A stretch of 64,000 nucleotides of DNA from Winkia neuii subsp. neuii DSM 8576 (GTDB taxonomy: Bacteria > Actinomycetota > Actinomycetes > Actinomycetales > Actinomycetaceae), in the NCBI RefSeq assembly GCF_000420405.1, contig NZ_ATUW01000002.1, forward strand, positions 62,001 through 126,000. Reading direction: 5' to 3'. The notes beneath the pieces are model-generated. The model did not search any database. It was not told where the DNA came from and saw only the letters and a program-made list of their open reading frames with translations. Shown here one piece after another: positions 44,441 to 52,687 of this stretch. Numbering within the stretch: the first letter of the stretch is position 1; the number at the start of each line of letters is the position of its first letter. The position numbers and the translations under genes were made by a program.

Positions 44441-46411
44441 TTAATTCTGCCCTCCAAAACCGCAGGCAACAATCCTGTAAAGCTTTGCGCTTCCACCCTG
44501 ATCAACTTTTTGCACTGTCGAAGGGGCCGGCAGACGAACGAAGTCTGTTTTAGCCCCCATTCCTTTGCCACCTGGGCCAGGGTCCGTGTCGTAGTAAAAA
44601 TATTCAATCTGATATCTACGCAACAGCCGGCATACCTTGCCGTCGCTTCCCAGTCGGTGGAAATTAGTTCGCAGATATCCCTCAGCCACGTTCGAAGAGC
44701 GGAAATACATCTGCGGGAAAACCACTTCTACCCCACCTAGCGCCTGCATCAGCGCGCTCCCATTAGTGGGATTCCCAATTACTCTTACCCGGCCTTTTAT
44801 CCTATCTGCGGCCCTGGTAATCATGGCTTGCTCCGCAGCAGAAGCATTTACGGTGATAAAAGCCGAAGAGGGGCTGTAGACCAGAGTGTAATGTGCTTCT
44901 TTCGCAGCTACCCCACAACTGAACCCAATTAGAACAGCAAAAGCACAGGTTAAGGACGCGCTTAGTTGGTAATTATTTCTTACCCGTATCCCGCTCAAAA
45001 TACGCCGCAGCTGCTCACACCACCAGCATATTCCCACCGCCATAAGAAGGGCAGCCGGTATCTGTAGCGGAGCCAAAATGCGGTGAGCGTTCATGTACCA
45101 GAACCCACCGAGCGCGGACCCTACGCGCCACATTACGGCAAGGGCAACTACTGCAATCGAGCACCACGAACACCACAGAAGCGGCAGGCGCATCGTTCTA
45201 GAGGCAGCCACTGCGCCAATAAAAGCTACTAGGGCACAACCTTCCAAAATGAGCTGAGAATACGTTGCCACTGCCGAGACTGAGGTCGGATGCACCGAAG
45301 CGACCGAGACTATCTTCAGCAGCGTCACAATATCGATATTTTGTCGCCCAGCGTAGGCATGAGTCATTCGGTAGAAAAGATCCGCAGTATATGGCACACA
45401 AAATAGTGCAACAATTGCAACTATTAGTACCAAAGTAGCTACCGCTAACCTAACCGCGTACCTCTTACGCCCTCTGGCACTAGCTCGGCGAACCCCCCGG
45501 AAGAGCAGGTATCCAACAGGTAGAGTCAACAAAGCAACCAGGTTGAAAATGAAACTGGGGTGCACCAGTGCCAGCGCTAACCCTAGGGCAGCGGCAAACA
45601 AGCCTCTAAGCAGGCACTGCGCGAGCGATTTGCCGCTCTCGTCGCACCAAAGCTGGTAGAGGGCACACAGGGCGTACGGCAATAGAGCTATAGCCAGCGT
45701 ATTTGGCAAAATCGGGTACGTCGACTGCACCAAAGTAGGAAATTCACTGAACAAAAGGGTGACCAGCTGGGTGTAAAATACCAACCGCAAGTTTGGCGCA
45801 AAAATCCGATATGCAAGCAGGGTAATACCCAGAACCCAGACTAGCGGCACAACCAAACTCAAAGCATTCGTGGACTCAACTACCCTGGTCCCGAGCAGAG
45901 CGACAAGGTCGTGCCATCCTGAAGGAGCAGTAGTCCTAGAGGTATCTAATCCAAACATTCGAGTTGGAGCGCTGAGGGAGGAACCATTTCCCGTTTTGGC
46001 AATAAGCCACGCCAGGTTCATGTGGTAGGTGGAATCTATCTGCTGGATAGGTTTAGTCAAAGAACGCGAAAGGTAGATCGGCAAAACTTGGCCCAGCCAA
46101 GCCAGTGCCCCACCTACCAGTAGCAAGGGTGGCACTTTTACGCGCAGGGTTGACCTCTTCGGTCTGCGGAGAAGAAACAAAGCCAATGCGCCGAGGGCCA
46201 CCACCCCCAAAAATGAGCCCGCAGACCAGCGCATCGAGATCAGCCTAAAGAGCACCGGCAGCGCCGACAAGAGCGCCAACGATATGAGTGGGGCCAAGAC
46301 AAATAAATATCGGCGTCTAATCTGCGCGAACCAGCCGAGCAACAGCCCGGGCAGGTAGATGAGCGCAGCTAATGCAAATGCGTCTAAGTGGACTAAAAGT
46401 AGGCTAGGCAC
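44441..46411 (-). CDS. DUF6541 family polytopic membrane protein (paralogue)
   Basis: A 656-residue protein with about 14 membrane segments and a soluble C-terminal part, of the same family and size as the one at 40998. The early loop QIDSTYHMNLAWLIAKTGN and TTAPSGWHDLVALLG correspond to the TWDTVFHLN and FYPAAWHGI motifs of its paralogue. The C-terminal ends of both carry the conserved-looking strings AxRIKGRVRVIGNPTNGSAL/ILANPWEGGAL and YFYYDTD. It starts with GTG preceded by GGAG. Function as a GT-C-like enzyme is inferred only. Confidence 0.85.
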   Translation of the reverse strand: MPSLLLVHLDAFALAALIYLPGLLLGWFAQIRRRYLFVLAPLISLALLSALPVLFRLISMRWSAGSFLGVVALGALALFLLRRPKRSTLRVKVPPLLLVGGALAWLGQVLPIYLSRSLTKPIQQIDSTYHMNLAWLIAKTGNGSSLSAPTRMFGLDTSRTTAPSGWHDLVALLGTRVVESTNALSLVVPLVWVLGITLLAYRIFAPNLRLVFYTQLVTLLFSEFPTLVQSTYPILPNTLAIALLPYALCALYQLWCDESGKSLAQCLLRGLFAAALGLALALVHPSFIFNLVALLTLPVGYLLFRGVRRASARGRKRYAVRLAVATLVLIVAIVALFCVPYTADLFYRMTHAYAGRQNIDIVTLLKIVSVASVHPTSVSAVATYSQLILEGCALVAFIGAVAASRTMRLPLLWCSWCSIAVVALAVMWRVGSALGGFWYMNAHRILAPLQIPAALLMAVGICWWCEQLRRILSGIRVRNNYQLSASLTCAFAVLIGFSCGVAAKEAHYTLVYSPSSAFITVNASAAEQAMITRAADRIKGRVRVIGNPTNGSALMQALGGVEVVFPQMYFRSSNVAEGYLRTNFHRLGSDGKVCRLLRRYQIEYFYYDTDPGPGGKGMGAKTDFVRLPAPSTVQKVDQGGSAKLYRIVACGFGGQN

Positions 46412-46439
46412 TTTTCAGCTCCGGGCAATACCTAGGCAT

Positions 46440-47585
46440 TCAGGCGACTTCACCCAGTAGACGGCGGAAAATACCGCGTGCGACCTCAGCCTCGTTCTCA
46501 AAAGAAAGTGCTTTCGAACTTTGGTGTGCCCGCTCTTTGCACTCTCGAATCGTAGCAGCCTCCAAGTTAGACAAGGTGCGGGCTATGTCGGCACTTTGAA
46601 ATCCTTCCGAGACTACTCCAAGGCCGTAGCGATTGACCACGTTTGCCATTTCCACGGTTGGGCCAACTGCTACAGCAAGCCGTGCCTGCACAAAATCGAA
46701 GAGTTTATTTGGCAAGGTTAGCCGCGCATTCGTATTGAACGGAGGGATCCAGAAAATCCCGACATCGTATGCGTTCAAGGTCGCTGGCAGGTCAGCCGGA
46801 GCAACCGGATTGTGAAAAGTAATCCGACTATCTACTCCTGCTATTTCTTTCAAGGAGCGCAGGTATCTACCGCCATCTCCTGCGCTTGTAAGGTAAAAGT
46901 CCAGGCTAAAGCGATCGTCCAGCTGCTTTACGGCCTCAATCATCTTCTCGATCGACCGGCCGGGGACGGCGCTACCGGAATGTACCAGCCGAATTTTGTC
47001 CTCGTCCACTGGCGAGGGCGACAGCTGCTGCCAAGCGGGAGCGTTGCGCATTAGCAGAGGGCGTACGCCAAAATCGCGCTCATATAACTTGGCAATTTGT
47101 TCCCCCACGGTTGTTTGGGCGGCGGTTTTTGGCAAATAGTAGGCACAAATATCGCGCATAAAAGGCGCTACTAAAAGACGCCACGAGAGCACCTGAGTGC
47201 GCTCTTCGGGGGCCCACTCATGAAGGTCTGCCCACACGGGGGTGCCTCCCCCCGAAAGTTTCATAGCCAAGGGCAATGCCCGGGCATCGTTCGCGACAAT
47301 TGCGTCAAATTTACGCCCCGCTACCAGTTCGGCTCCCCTCCGGGCCGCTGGAATTAATTTCTCAGCTGTGCGAAACCGGTGGCTAGCCAGGGCGGCAACG
47401 CCCGGCAGCGTCTGGGGCAGGGAAGGCAAAGAAGAATCGATTTGCAGGTGCTCATCTGCCCAAACAGCCTTATCCCCATATGCCAACGTCGTTACGTGAC
47501 CGAACTCTTTTACAACCGATAGCTGCCTCAATACCCGGGCGTCTTTGGGGATATTCGAGTAGCTAATCACCAAAATGTTTTTCAT
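46440..47585 (-). CDS. Glycosyltransferase family 4-like protein
   Basis: A 381-residue GT-B protein. The N-terminal domain starts NILVISYSNIPKDARVLRQL, an alternative to the usual G-x-E motif; residues ~110-150 carry ADLHEWAPEERTQVLSW. The C-terminal donor domain shows RLVHSGSAVPGRSIEKMIEA and NARLTLPNKLFDFVQARLAV, where PNKLFD takes the role of the E-x7-E motif. Such proteins transfer hexoses or HexNAc during wall or capsule glycan assembly. Its ATG overlaps the stop of the preceding GT4 by 4 bp. Confidence 0.88.
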   Translation of the reverse strand: MKNILVISYSNIPKDARVLRQLSVVKEFGHVTTLAYGDKAVWADEHLQIDSSLPSLPQTLPGVAALASHRFRTAEKLIPAARRGAELVAGRKFDAIVANDARALPLAMKLSGGGTPVWADLHEWAPEERTQVLSWRLLVAPFMRDICAYYLPKTAAQTTVGEQIAKLYERDFGVRPLLMRNAPAWQQLSPSPVDEDKIRLVHSGSAVPGRSIEKMIEAVKQLDDRFSLDFYLTSAGDGGRYLRSLKEIAGVDSRITFHNPVAPADLPATLNAYDVGIFWIPPFNTNARLTLPNKLFDFVQARLAVAVGPTVEMANVVNRYGLGVVSEGFQSADIARTLSNLEAATIRECKERAHQSSKALSFENEAEVARGIFRRLLGEVA

Positions 47586-48745
47586 TTTCGCTCACTCACT
47601 GCAACCAGCTCCTGGGCAACCTTCAGGCCACTAGAAACGATAGATTTATTCTCTTCAGCCCAGCTTCTAATAGCTGACCTATCCCACGCGGTAGTTGCCA
47701 ATTCGGCCATGCCCCTAGCTAGCGCCGCTGCTTCGTATCGGGAAACCACTCCCAGCCGATTTTCCCTAATATCGCGCGCAGTGGGACCTTCGCCCACGTA
47801 GCAGAGCGGAACCCCGCACGAAAATGCAGAAAGCGCCTTGGTGGTGTAGGCAAGCTCGTAACCACTCTGGGGATGAATAGAAGCCAATGCGCCACTCGCC
47901 CCGCGCAGCCACGTAGCGAGTTCTTCCGGAGGCAACAGACCGTTTACGTGTACGCGCCCAGAAAGTGCCGGGCTATTTGCACGCTCTGTTAGATCTTGCC
48001 AACTGGTGCCGCGCCCGAAGAACACCAGATCAAAATCGACTTCGTCCACAATTCGCGAGTAGGCCTCCAGAAATATCTCAGCCCCATGCACTTCGCTGGC
48101 GTTTCCCGCATAGATCAGGTACGGCCGATTCCCAAGCCCAAGTTCCGCCCTCTGCAACGGCGAGGGCGTAGCTCCCGCAAACGAGAATAGTTCAGTGTCT
48201 ACCCCCTGTTCCACAACGCGAATGTTTTTTCCGCCCAACTCCTTGCATAACGCCGCGACATCGGCATTGACTGCAACGATGCCTGCGGCTCCAGAGAGCG
48301 CAAAACGCTCAATAGCCTTCAACGCAGCAGTGACCAGCGCAGGCGCACTGCCGGCCACCGCCCGCGACCAGATATCAGCCGCATAGTACAAATACGGGCG
48401 GCGCCGCAACGCACACACTAGCCTAACTACAACTCCGGTGGTGGGCGGAGGCTCAACCAGCACCGCATCCGCGCTAGGGGCAAAAAGCAATCGCCAAAAC
48501 AACGGCAAATCAAACGACATGTAGGGAAGGTAACCCCGCAAATAGCCTTCTGCATCCCTCTTCGCTGGCCACCTGCTCACAGTCAGTCCGGGGCGCCACT
48601 CACTCTTAGCTCCCGCATAGGTGGTGGTGTAGACATCAACTCTATTTCCCAAGCTGAGGAGTGCTTTTACCACCGCGTCCAGGCGCAGAGTCGCCGCGGC
48701 TATCTCAGGAGCAAAAATTCTGCTCGCAAGCTGGAAACGTTTCAT
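47582..48745 (-). CDS. Glycosyltransferase family 4-like protein, atypical E-x7-E
   Basis: A 387-residue GT-B protein. The N-terminal domain has SRIFAPEIAAATLRLDAVVK and VLVEPPPTTGVVVRLV; the donor domain has PYLIYAGNASEVHGAEIFLE and VFFGRGTSWQDL. The late motif reads SGYELAYTTKALSAFSCGVPL: the first acidic residue is present but the second position is Lys. Relatives (WbuB/colanic-acid types) keep this pattern in part, so activity is still possible. No clear ribosome site precedes the ATG. It lies after the wbpB-type gene with a 34-bp gap. Confidence 0.87.
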   Translation of the reverse strand: MKRFQLASRIFAPEIAAATLRLDAVVKALLSLGNRVDVYTTTYAGAKSEWRPGLTVSRWPAKRDAEGYLRGYLPYMSFDLPLFWRLLFAPSADAVLVEPPPTTGVVVRLVCALRRRPYLYYAADIWSRAVAGSAPALVTAALKAIERFALSGAAGIVAVNADVAALCKELGGKNIRVVEQGVDTELFSFAGATPSPLQRAELGLGNRPYLIYAGNASEVHGAEIFLEAYSRIVDEVDFDLVFFGRGTSWQDLTERANSPALSGRVHVNGLLPPEELATWLRGASGALASIHPQSGYELAYTTKALSAFSCGVPLCYVGEGPTARDIRENRLGVVSRYEAAALARGMAELATTAWDRSAIRSWAEENKSIVSSGLKVAQELVAVSERK

Positions 48746-48779
48746 GTTGTCTGTAGCCAGTGCGCCCGCGCGGGCCTAG

Positions 48780-49766
48780 CTAAAAACTCACCTGCCGCCC
48801 AGATTTTGCAGAATCTAAAATTCCCTGCACGACTTTCATAGTAGTTAGCGCCTCACGCATTGTTACGTGCTCTTTAGACCTGCCTAAAATAGCGTCGCGG
48901 AAGTGCTCGTGTTCGACAGCCAACGGTTCACGTTTCTTCAGAGCGTAGCGGGTTACTTCGCCCTCGGAAACACCCCGGAAGTTGCGTATTTGGTCCCACC
49001 CCAACGGCACTTTGCCATTTTCGTAGAACGTCAGATCCCCCATGACAGTCTCGGCAACTAGTGCGCCCTTTTCGCCAAGCACAACCGTGGTGCGGTCTTT
49101 GAAGGGACTGAGCCAATTGACTGTGTGGTTGACCAAAATTCCGTTCTTGAGCCTGCCGGACGCTATAACCATGTCCTCGAACTCGCGCCCGGCGCGGAAG
49201 GCAGTCTGCGCCGAAATTGTTTCGTAGGCCGAATCGGCAACCCAGGCCGCAAGATCGACGTCGTGAGTGGCTAGATCCTTCACCACGCCGACATCTGAGA
49301 TACGAGCTGGGAACGGGGACTGCCGGCGAGTCGAAATCTGGTAGACCTTACCGAGCTGCCCCTCGGCAATGCGCTTGCGCATCTCGAGAATGGCCGGGTT
49401 ACAGCGCTCCACGTAGCCAACTGCACCCACCAGGTTCGCCTCCTCAAAAGCTCGCACCTCGGCCTCGCCGTCCTCGATAGAAGAGGCGAGCGGCTTTTCG
49501 ACCATAGTGTGCACGCCCGCAGCTGCGAGCTTCAGGGTAGTTTCCGCATGGAATGCCGTGGGCACTGCCACCATCGCGGCGTCCAAGTTCTGCTCAATAA
49601 GAGCATCAACGTCAGGCAACACAGGCAAGTCGCCAGCAACCCCGTACTTATCACCATACGGATCGGCTACTGCCACCAGGTCTACCCCTTCGAGGGCGCG
49701 AATGTTGCGGGCGTGATGGCGCCCCATAGAGCCTAGTCCAATAAGGCCGTAACGCAGGTTAGCCAC
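48780..49766 (-). CDS. wbpB: GFO/IDH/MocA oxidoreductase, WbpB-type
   Basis: A 328-residue NAD(P)-dependent oxidoreductase. Seen: Rossmann start YGLIGLGSMGRHHARNIRAL, conserved VEKPLASS, and the substrate-side VVKDLATHDVDLAAWVAD. In the Pseudomonas B-band pathway WbpB oxidises C3 of UDP-GlcNAcA. The neighbours (aminotransferase, hexapeptide acetyltransferase, UDP-HexNAc dehydrogenase) make this role likely. It starts with GTG overlapping the stop of the aminotransferase gene by 1 bp. Confidence 0.9.
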   Translation of the reverse strand: MANLRYGLIGLGSMGRHHARNIRALEGVDLVAVADPYGDKYGVAGDLPVLPDVDALIEQNLDAAMVAVPTAFHAETTLKLAAAGVHTMVEKPLASSIEDGEAEVRAFEEANLVGAVGYVERCNPAILEMRKRIAEGQLGKVYQISTRRQSPFPARISDVGVVKDLATHDVDLAAWVADSAYETISAQTAFRAGREFEDMVIASGRLKNGILVNHTVNWLSPFKDRTTVVLGEKGALVAETVMGDLTFYENGKVPLGWDQIRNFRGVSEGEVTRYALKKREPLAVEHEHFRDAILGRSKEHVTMREALTTMKVVQGILDSAKSGRQVSF

Positions 49767-50866
49767 TACGCACCCGCCTTAGCCAGAGCGTTTACTGCAA
49801 AGACGATGCGCTCCAAGTCTTCCTGGTCCAAGGACGGGTGCACTGGAAGCGACAGGCACTGCTCCGCAACCTGTTGGGTAACGGGCAGCTCCAGGTTCGG
49901 AGCGTACTCAGCTAGCGAAGGCAACTTGTGATTCGGGATCGGATAGTAAACGCCCGAACCAATATTGTATTCGTCTTTGAGAGCTTGCTGGAAGCCGTCG
50001 CGGTCAGATTCTACGCGAATCGTGTACTGGTGGTAGACGTGAGTGGCACCCTCCATGACCTTGGGGGTTATTACTCCCTCAATATTGTCGGACAGGTATT
50101 TCGCGTTCTGCTGACGGGTCTTGGTCCAACCTCCAACCTTCTTCAGCTGTTCGCGACCAATGGCAGCATTGATGTCGGTCATCCGGTTGTTAACTCCGAC
50201 GAGCTCGTTCGCATAGCGCTTTTCCATGCCCTGGTTGCGAATCATCTTCGCCCGGCGAAGCAGTTCGGGATCAGAGGTGGTGATCATGCCGCCCTCACCA
50301 GCAGTCATGTTCTTAGTCGGGTAGAAGCTGAACGCGCCGAAAGCACCGAAGGTCCCCACCTGTTGGCCATCTAACGTTGCGCCATGAGCCTGGGCGCAAT
50401 CTTCAAACACAAAGAGCTTGTGTTCCCGAGCGATCTTCACAATCTGATTCATGTTCGCAGGCTGTCCGTACAGATGCACAGGCATGATCGCCTTCGTGTT
50501 AGCAGTAATCTGCTCTTCAACGTGCTTTGGATCCAGGTTGAAATAGTCGGCCTCGATATCCGCAAACACGGGTTTGGCCCCGGTCATAGCAACCGAATTA
50601 GCAGTTGCCGCAAAAGTGAAGGACGGGACAATCACTTCGTCGCCAGGCCCGATGCCTGCAGCAAGTAGCCCGACGTGCAGCGCCGACGTACCCGAGTTAA
50701 CGGCGCACGAAGACGCCCCTCTTGCCATCTGGGCCGAAAATTCTTCCTCGAAGGCTGCTACCTGGGGGCCCTGTGCGACCATCCCAGATTCCAGCACGCG
50801 CTGTACAGCCGCTTCTTCTTCCTCGCCAATTAAAGGCTTGGCTGCAGGAATGAATTCCTTAGACAT
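49766..50866 (-). CDS. wbpE: DegT/DnrJ/EryC1 PLP aminotransferase, WbpE-type
   Basis: A 366-residue sugar aminotransferase. Seen: IPAAKPLIGEEEEAAVQRVL, SSCAVNSGTSALHVGLLAAG, VFEDCAQAHGA, and PLP-lysine Lys185 in SFYPTKNMTAGEGGM. In the Wbp pathway WbpE transfers an amino group from glutamate to the 3-keto sugar. The ATG directly follows the stop of the acetyltransferase gene (TAAATG). Together with WbpB- and WbpD-type genes it forms a continuous block. Confidence 0.93.
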   Translation of the reverse strand: MSKEFIPAAKPLIGEEEEAAVQRVLESGMVAQGPQVAAFEEEFSAQMARGASSCAVNSGTSALHVGLLAAGIGPGDEVIVPSFTFAATANSVAMTGAKPVFADIEADYFNLDPKHVEEQITANTKAIMPVHLYGQPANMNQIVKIAREHKLFVFEDCAQAHGATLDGQQVGTFGAFGAFSFYPTKNMTAGEGGMITTSDPELLRRAKMIRNQGMEKRYANELVGVNNRMTDINAAIGREQLKKVGGWTKTRQQNAKYLSDNIEGVITPKVMEGATHVYHQYTIRVESDRDGFQQALKDEYNIGSGVYYPIPNHKLPSLAEYAPNLELPVTQQVAEQCLSLPVHPSLDQEDLERIVFAVNALAKAGA

Positions 50867-51457
50867 TTATTCGCAAACCTCCGTCAGTTCGCCATCTTCT
50901 TCTTTGTAGAGGACTCCACTGACAGGACAGCGGAAACCTTCGGACACTCTCTCAAGTTTTACCCCCGCTTTACCGACCCAGCCGATCCGTTTTGCGGGCA
51001 CGCCTGCAACCAGTGCGAACGCGGGCACATCTTTGACTACCACGGATCCGGCAGCCACCAGGGCCCAGGCTCCAATGTGTACGGGTGCCACGCAAACGGA
51101 GCGTGCCCCGATAGACGCCCCCCGCTCAATGCTGACCCCGACCTGGTCCCAGTCAGAAGCAGACTTCAGGGAACCGTCCGGATTTACGGCACGGGGAAAA
51201 TGGTCATTAGTTAGCACTACAGCAGGCCCAATAAAAACGCCCTCGCCAATCTTGGCTGGCTCGTAGATGAGCGCATAATTTTGTACCTTGCAGTTGCTTC
51301 CGAGCTGGACCCCTTCGCCAATATATGCCCCACGACCAACGATGCAGTTTTCCCCCAACACCGCATTCTCTCGAACCTGAGCCAAATGCCAAACTGAACT
51401 GCCTTCGCCAATGTGAGCCCGGTCAGAGACGTCGGCACTGGAGACGATTCGAGTCAT
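50867..51457 (-). CDS. wbpD: Hexapeptide-repeat N-acetyltransferase, WbpD-type
   Basis: A 196-residue left-handed beta-helix acetyltransferase: AHIGEGSSVWHLAQVRENAV, LGENCIVGRGAYIGEGVQLG, and the central LTNDHFPRAVNPDG with the catalytic His region. WbpD acetylates the 3-amino group to give UDP-GlcNAc(3NAc)A. The C-terminal ~35 residues (FRCPVSGVLYKEEDG) extend beyond the usual end. The ATG at 51457 with GGAGG is preferred over 51529. First gene of the operon running down to 40998. Confidence 0.92.
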   Translation of the reverse strand: MTRIVSSADVSDRAHIGEGSSVWHLAQVRENAVLGENCIVGRGAYIGEGVQLGSNCKVQNYALIYEPAKIGEGVFIGPAVVLTNDHFPRAVNPDGSLKSASDWDQVGVSIERGASIGARSVCVAPVHIGAWALVAAGSVVVKDVPAFALVAGVPAKRIGWVGKAGVKLERVSEGFRCPVSGVLYKEEDGELTEVCE

Positions 51458-51645
51458 CTTTCCTCCGCATATACAATTTGCACTACTCTTGTACATTAGC
51501 GCATTCACACTGCCTGCGAAACTGCACACTATTCGGCAAGCTCAGCGTTGTCTTCTAGGCAGAGGTCGAGATACCATGACACTTTTCACCTCGCTCACAG
51601 ACTGTATATACCGAGTTTCAAAGATTCATGTGCAAAACTATTGCT

Positions 51646-52323
51646 ATGTCATCACTAGCCTCGCAGACCTATCTCGTCGTACCTCTTTTTAACGAGGGCG
51701 AAGTTATAGGTCAGGTGATTCGCGATACCAGGAAGGTATTCCCGAATATTATCTGCGTTGACGACGGCTCTGCCGACGGTTCAGGCGAGATTGCTCGCCA
51801 GGCGGGAGCTACAGTGCTCACCCACCCGATCAACATGGGCCAGGGGGCAGCATTACAAACAGGATTCTCGTATTTTTTGCGGGCCACTGCCGGTAAGTAC
51901 GTAGTCACCTTCGACGCAGACGGCCAGCACCAGACCTCTGATGCAATCGCCATGGTCGAATACGCCGAGCAGCACAACAAGGCGATTATTTTCGGCTCGC
52001 GCTTTCTGGGAGGTAACATCGAAGCCTCCAAAATGAAACAGCTCGTGCTAAAGACTGCTGCATTCGTAACTCGCCTAGAGACAGGCTTGAAACTAACGGA
52101 TGCCCACAACGGTCTGCGAGCTCTGCGCCGCGACGCAGTTCAAAGTATTTACCTAAATCAAAACCGCATGGCTCACGCTAGCGAAATCGTTACCCAGCTG
52201 GCGGCAACAAGACTGCCCTGGGCGGAGCTCCCTGTTCACATCCGCTACACGGACTATTCCAGAGCGAAGGGGCAGTCACTGTTGAACTCAATCAATATTG
52301 TCACGGATCTGCTGTTGCACTAA
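51646..52323 (+). CDS. GT2 glycosyltransferase, dolichyl-phosphate mannose synthase-like
   Basis: A 225-residue enzyme: YLVVPLFNEGEVIGQVIRD, ICVDDGSADGSG, FDADGQH, IFGSRFLGG and LTDAHNGLRALRRDAV. It lacks membrane segments, so it is like the short DPM1/GtrB class that makes polyprenyl-phosphate sugars or adds to lipid-linked glycans. The ATG at 51646 is preferred over 51628; AAAACT lies 6 nt before it, so a leaderless mRNA is possible but the start is not certain. It precedes a DUF2304 gene by 7 bp, a frequent pair. Confidence 0.88.
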   Translation: MSSLASQTYLVVPLFNEGEVIGQVIRDTRKVFPNIICVDDGSADGSGEIARQAGATVLTHPINMGQGAALQTGFSYFLRATAGKYVVTFDADGQHQTSDAIAMVEYAEQHNKAIIFGSRFLGGNIEASKMKQLVLKTAAFVTRLETGLKLTDAHNGLRALRRDAVQSIYLNQNRMAHASEIVTQLAATRLPWAELPVHIRYTDYSRAKGQSLLNSINIVTDLLLH

Positions 52324-52330
52324 GGAAATC

Positions 52331-52687
52331 ATGCTTATCAAAGTCATTCTGATTGTTGGAATCCTAGTTGTAGCTATCCTGCTAATTCGTTCCCGCGAGG
52401 GCTCAGACAAAAAGCTCGCCTTGCGCCGCCTGTCAATATCGGTGTTTGCAATATTGGCTGTGGTGGCGATTTTGTGGCCTTCTATAACTTCTAAGGTGGC
52501 ACTACTCGTTGGCGTTCAGCGCGGGGCCGACCTATTGCTGTATCTGCTCGTGATTGCGTTCTTCGCCTCTCTTGCATACCAGTCGAAGAGGGCGCACTAC
52601 CAGCAGCGCAAGATCACTCGCCTGGCGCGTGAGCTAGCTATCATGAATGCCCACAAACCGGATACGGAAACTAAACTAGAGCGATGA
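52331..52687 (+). CDS. DUF2304 family membrane protein
   Basis: A 118-residue protein with three membrane segments (IKVILIVGILVVAILLI; LSISVFAILAVVAILWP; a third near residues 72-90) and a basic, helical C-terminal tail. DUF2304 proteins accompany GT2 enzymes in surface polysaccharide loci and may anchor them. AAGGAA lies 3-4 nt before the ATG at 52331, preferred over 52298. Its stop overlaps the first LCP gene by 4 bp. Confidence 0.88.
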   Translation: MLIKVILIVGILVVAILLIRSREGSDKKLALRRLSISVFAILAVVAILWPSITSKVALLVGVQRGADLLLYLLVIAFFASLAYQSKRAHYQQRKITRLARELAIMNAHKPDTETKLER

